Shown one piece after another: positions 62,019 to 64,000 of a DNA stretch of 64,000 nt. The notes beneath the pieces were generated by a model. That model was given only the letters and a program-made list of their open reading frames with translations, did not search any database and was not told the origin of the DNA. A program made the translations under genes and the position numbers. Position 1 is the stretch's first letter. Each line of letters begins with the position of its first letter. This stretch comes from UBA6163 sp041753075 (GTDB taxonomy: Bacteria; Planctomycetota; Planctomycetia; Pirellulales; Pirellulaceae), in NCBI GenBank assembly GCA_041753075.1, contig JBGSVE010000137.1, positions 27,300-91,299 of the forward strand, in the 5' to 3' direction.

Positions 62019-62425
62019 CTGAATCAACGCTTATTGAAATTATGAATGGACTTTTCGATACCGCTCTCCTTAACACTAAGCACGAATCGTGCCGTTTCAT
62101 AAAAGTACCGTGTTTTACGGTGTTTCAGGCAGTTTCAAGCGTTTGGGGTTTTTCGCCAGATCAATTAAGCAAAGACATTCACCACGGCTGTGGACAGAAT
62201 CTTTCCATCACTGTCGCTAGTACCGAGTCTCCATCAGCAAACCTGGGTTTCCCGTTTCTGCAACCCAGGGATGAAGTCGAAATCGGCAATTTGCCTGATC
62301 AACGTGGTCAATCGCCGTGGCGGACCAATACGCGAACCACCAACCAAGCGCAGGTTGCGATGAATAATGGACGTTGTCGTTGACTCTGCGTCGTGCGTCA
62401 ATAGTCGTGCTTGCCTTCAGCCAAG
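62019..62425. other. Gap upstream of the RND remnant
   Basis: These ~400 bases carry no gene that I recognise; a 113-codon frame on the plus strand (62042-62383) has unconvincing composition. Nothing else stands out. Confidence 0.45.
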
Positions 62426-62614
62426 TTAATCTTTCTCATCCATCAACACTGGCTCAACCAGTTCTTCGGGAAGAAAAGTAATCGCGGTCATCGCATCGAT
62501 CGTCCCATCGTCAGCCACGCGAATTTCTGCGGCGAGACGATCATCGAACTTTTCAAACAAGCGGCCGTCCGATCGAAATCGGGCTGATATTTCTAGTTCT
62601 GCAAAAGTTGTCAC
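62426..62614 (-). CDS. Small acidic hypothetical protein
   Basis: This 62-residue acidic frame (TTFAELEISARFRSDGRLFE, ending VEPVLMDEKD) has a balanced composition and no membrane segment. I do not recognise it. It lies between the surface protein gene and the RND remnant on the same strand. It could be real or chance; an ATG start without a clear ribosome binding site keeps confidence low. Confidence 0.4.
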   Translation of the reverse strand: MTTFAELEISARFRSDGRLFEKFDDRLAAEIRVADDGTIDAMTAITFLPEELVEPVLMDEKD

Positions 62615-62742
62615 TCGAAATGTTCCCTCAGCCGATAGAAAGTAACGCGTCTATTTGCTCGCAGGGCTTTCGATGGAACCGATGGCGAGCAAATGTTGGC
62701 AATGTTGAAAATAGCTCTTGCGACTGGTGGTTAGTCAACAAC

Positions 62743-63543
62743 TCACTTGTGGCGACTATTCGTGCTCACCGCAAACGCGCCTGATGTTGCGTCACCAACT
62801 CGAACGGTCGAACCCGAATTGATTGTGGGAAAGCCAACCGGGAATGGTCGATTCTTCGTCGTATCAAACTTCAGCTCGCCTTTACCTTTTCTATCCGTTT
62901 GAATCTGACCGACAACAATTCCGTCGACGGTAACGACATAAGTGGTGTTCGCACTTAAACCGCGAACCTCGACCTCGAACTTTTGCTTCGCGCCCTTTGT
63001 TTCAAACTCCGCTTTACCAGTCCCAAGACCATTCAGGGACGCCTTCAACTTTGTGGACGCGAGCGTTGGATCAGTGTTGGAGCTACCTCCGTGACGCAGA
63101 AGCGAACCGCTCCCGATTCCTGAGACGTTGATTACGTCGCCAGCAACTGCGGTTGCCGCGACAACGGCGGCGCTGGTCTTCAATGTTGCCCTACCGCGCG
63201 AGTCGGTAGTGAGCGTGGCCAGTACAGTACCGCCAAGCGACACTTCATAGCTGGTACGTGGCAACGCTCTCTCGATCTTGATTTCGAGTTTGCCCGCTTC
63301 GATCTCAAACTTGGCGTTCGCTCCCGCAGCATTGAAAATCTCCGCCTTCAATTCTGTGTTGCGGACGCCACTTGAATCACTCGATCTAGCTTGAGAAACA
63401 TATCCCGAATCCGAGTCATGATTCGAGTTGCTCGGAATGTAGCCCTGGTAAAGGTCACCAGCAAAAAGCTCACGACGCTCCAGCGTTTCGACGCGCAAGG
63501 AACGATGACGATTTGAAAGAGATGATTTGCGATGAGCATTCAT
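62743..63543 (-). CDS. Small two-repeat surface protein with LEPR-like motif
   Basis: This 266-residue exported protein begins with a Ser/Arg-rich leader (HRKSSLSNRHRSLRVETLER, then RELFAGD), the planctomycete LEPR-like motif. The rest is an internal duplication. Copy 1 (about 60-155) runs LKAEIFNAAGANAKFEIEAG to VLATLTTDSRGRATLKTS. Copy 2 (about 163-260) runs LKASLNGLGTGKAEFETKGA to VVGQIQTDRKGKGELKFDT. Each ends in a short INVSGIG/STVRVGD strand. There is no dockerin or anchor. ATG 63543 opens the leader; the frame extends 11 codons upstream without sense. Structural function only can be guessed. Confidence 0.78.
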   Translation of the reverse strand: MNAHRKSSLSNRHRSLRVETLERRELFAGDLYQGYIPSNSNHDSDSGYVSQARSSDSSGVRNTELKAEIFNAAGANAKFEIEAGKLEIKIERALPRTSYEVSLGGTVLATLTTDSRGRATLKTSAAVVAATAVAGDVINVSGIGSGSLLRHGGSSNTDPTLASTKLKASLNGLGTGKAEFETKGAKQKFEVEVRGLSANTTYVVTVDGIVVGQIQTDRKGKGELKFDTTKNRPFPVGFPTINSGSTVRVGDATSGAFAVSTNSRHK

Positions 63544-63861
63544 ACTTCGATACCTATGGAGAGAAACGGAAAGCAAAGCGAAAGACCGTCATCTACTCTG
63601 CAACCGCTGTACCGACCGGTCGACTATTATGCAAACGCTGCAAAATGCAGCGATTTGCAATTTTCAACCTTTCCACCGATCGACTCGATGTCCAGCTTCT
63701 TTCCATGTCACTGGATAGAACTTGACCTTTGGAGCCAAAGCAAACCTTGCTTGCCTGGAAGACGGGCTTGCTTTAAGGAAGCGATCGTTACCATCATCGC
63801 CTCAGTCAGTTCAGTTCACCAGCAAGATAAGCAAAAACTAATCATGACCCTCTACCGAAAT
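63544..63861. other. Gap before the ISL3-like element
   Basis: These ~318 bases lie between the surface protein gene and the presumed IS end and should contain the promoter for the leftward gene. No gene or RNA is recognised; the plus-strand frames here have poor composition. CTTGCTT occurs twice (near 63748 and 63768) without an obvious role. Confidence 0.45.
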
Positions 63862-64000
63862 GGTTCTTCGGGGAATTTAGTGGCTGATCGCTTGAAGCAC
63901 GTTGATTTTGTATTCTGGGGTGATGAACGATCTCAATACCCATTACCGACAACTTCTTGGACTTGGCGACGACTGGAAAGTTGTTGACGTCGATCTCGAC
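63862..64000 (+). mobile_element. Left end of a probable ISL3-family insertion sequence (cut by window)
   Basis: GGTTCTTCGGGGAATTTAGT at 63862 resembles the ISL3-family terminal repeat, which starts GGxTCTTxG. A transposase start with ISL3-type wording follows 61 bases later. The right end is outside the window, so inverted repeat and target duplication cannot be checked. Confidence 0.5.
63923..64000 (+). CDS. ISL3-family transposase, N-terminal part only
   Basis: ATG 63923 with GGGG upstream opens MNDLNTHYRQLLGLGDDWKV and continues VDVDLD to the window edge (26 codons). ISL3 transposases typically begin with a short helix, then LLGL, then W.V..V.L., as here. The rest of the protein (zinc ribbon, DDE domain) is beyond the edge, so intactness is unknown. 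Confidence 0.5.
   Translation, partial: MNDLNTHYRQLLGLGDDWKVVDVDLD

Noticed and set aside
62042..62383. 113-codon plus-strand frame
   Set aside because: No recognised motif, no ribosome binding site and unlikely composition; treated as non-coding.

Overview
The window comes from a planctomycete, most likely of the Rhodopirellula/Pirellulaceae type. The evidence is a DUF1501 plus cytochrome/DUF1549/DUF1553 gene pair, a run of four secreted sulfatases, two BBP2 porins and one BBP7 outer-membrane protein. Three proteins carry a planctomycete N-terminal motif resembling LEPR-XLL (LEDRR, LEERR or LERRE just before a short hydrophobic stretch). A 2,532-residue surface protein ends in a dockerin-like repeat. 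Many genes start without a strong Shine-Dalgarno.

Positions 1-14.6 kb hold the end of sucD, then ftsY. Two tandem porin paralogs with unusual cysteine-rich N-terminal regions follow. Next is a tightly overlapping four-gene operon: a YtrA-type GntR repressor, an ABC ATPase, a very large ABC permease and an unknown membrane-anchored protein. It has a recognisable promoter and a palindromic operator. On the opposite strand are a SpoU/TrmH rRNA methyltransferase and a divergent Gfo/Idh/MocA protein. A secreted thioredoxin and a BBP7 porin complete the stretch. The giant DUF11-type repeat protein spans 14.7-22.3 kb.

22.3-23.35 kb is a graveyard: a broken surface-protein start, the 3' end of an IS256-type transposase, and an Rhs fragment with a stop codon. 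23.4-43.2 kb is mostly housekeeping. It holds a class I aminotransferase with Gln where the PLP lysine is expected, a 29-residue Lys/Arg-rich protein, a cysteine desulfurase, a NUDIX hydrolase and a prepilin peptidase. It also has a two-gene sugar-nucleotide unit (nucleotidyltransferase plus a GHMP kinase/UDPGP fusion), PEP carboxylase, a 2-hydroxyacid dehydrogenase, a TPR protein, glutamate dehydrogenase, and an FHA-GAF-PP2C phosphatase followed by a LolD-like ATPase. A perfect 48-bp palindrome lies at 28720-28767.

43.4-64 kb is more accessory. tRNA-Gln(CTG), the DUF1501/DUF1549 pair and tRNA-Ala(CGC) are followed by four same-strand sulfatases. An IS66 transposase fragment reads in frame into a class II cytochrome c gene. 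Beyond it are an NtrB/NtrC-like two-component pair, a Fic protein, a metal-type RND efflux locus collapsed by an internal deletion, a small two-repeat surface protein, and what looks like the left end of an ISL3-family element running off the window. I see no CRISPR array, rRNA operon or prophage. The clearest unusual items are the Cys-rich porins, the tiny basic protein, the K-to-Q aminotransferase, the long palindrome and the RND deletion; none is proven to be a new system.
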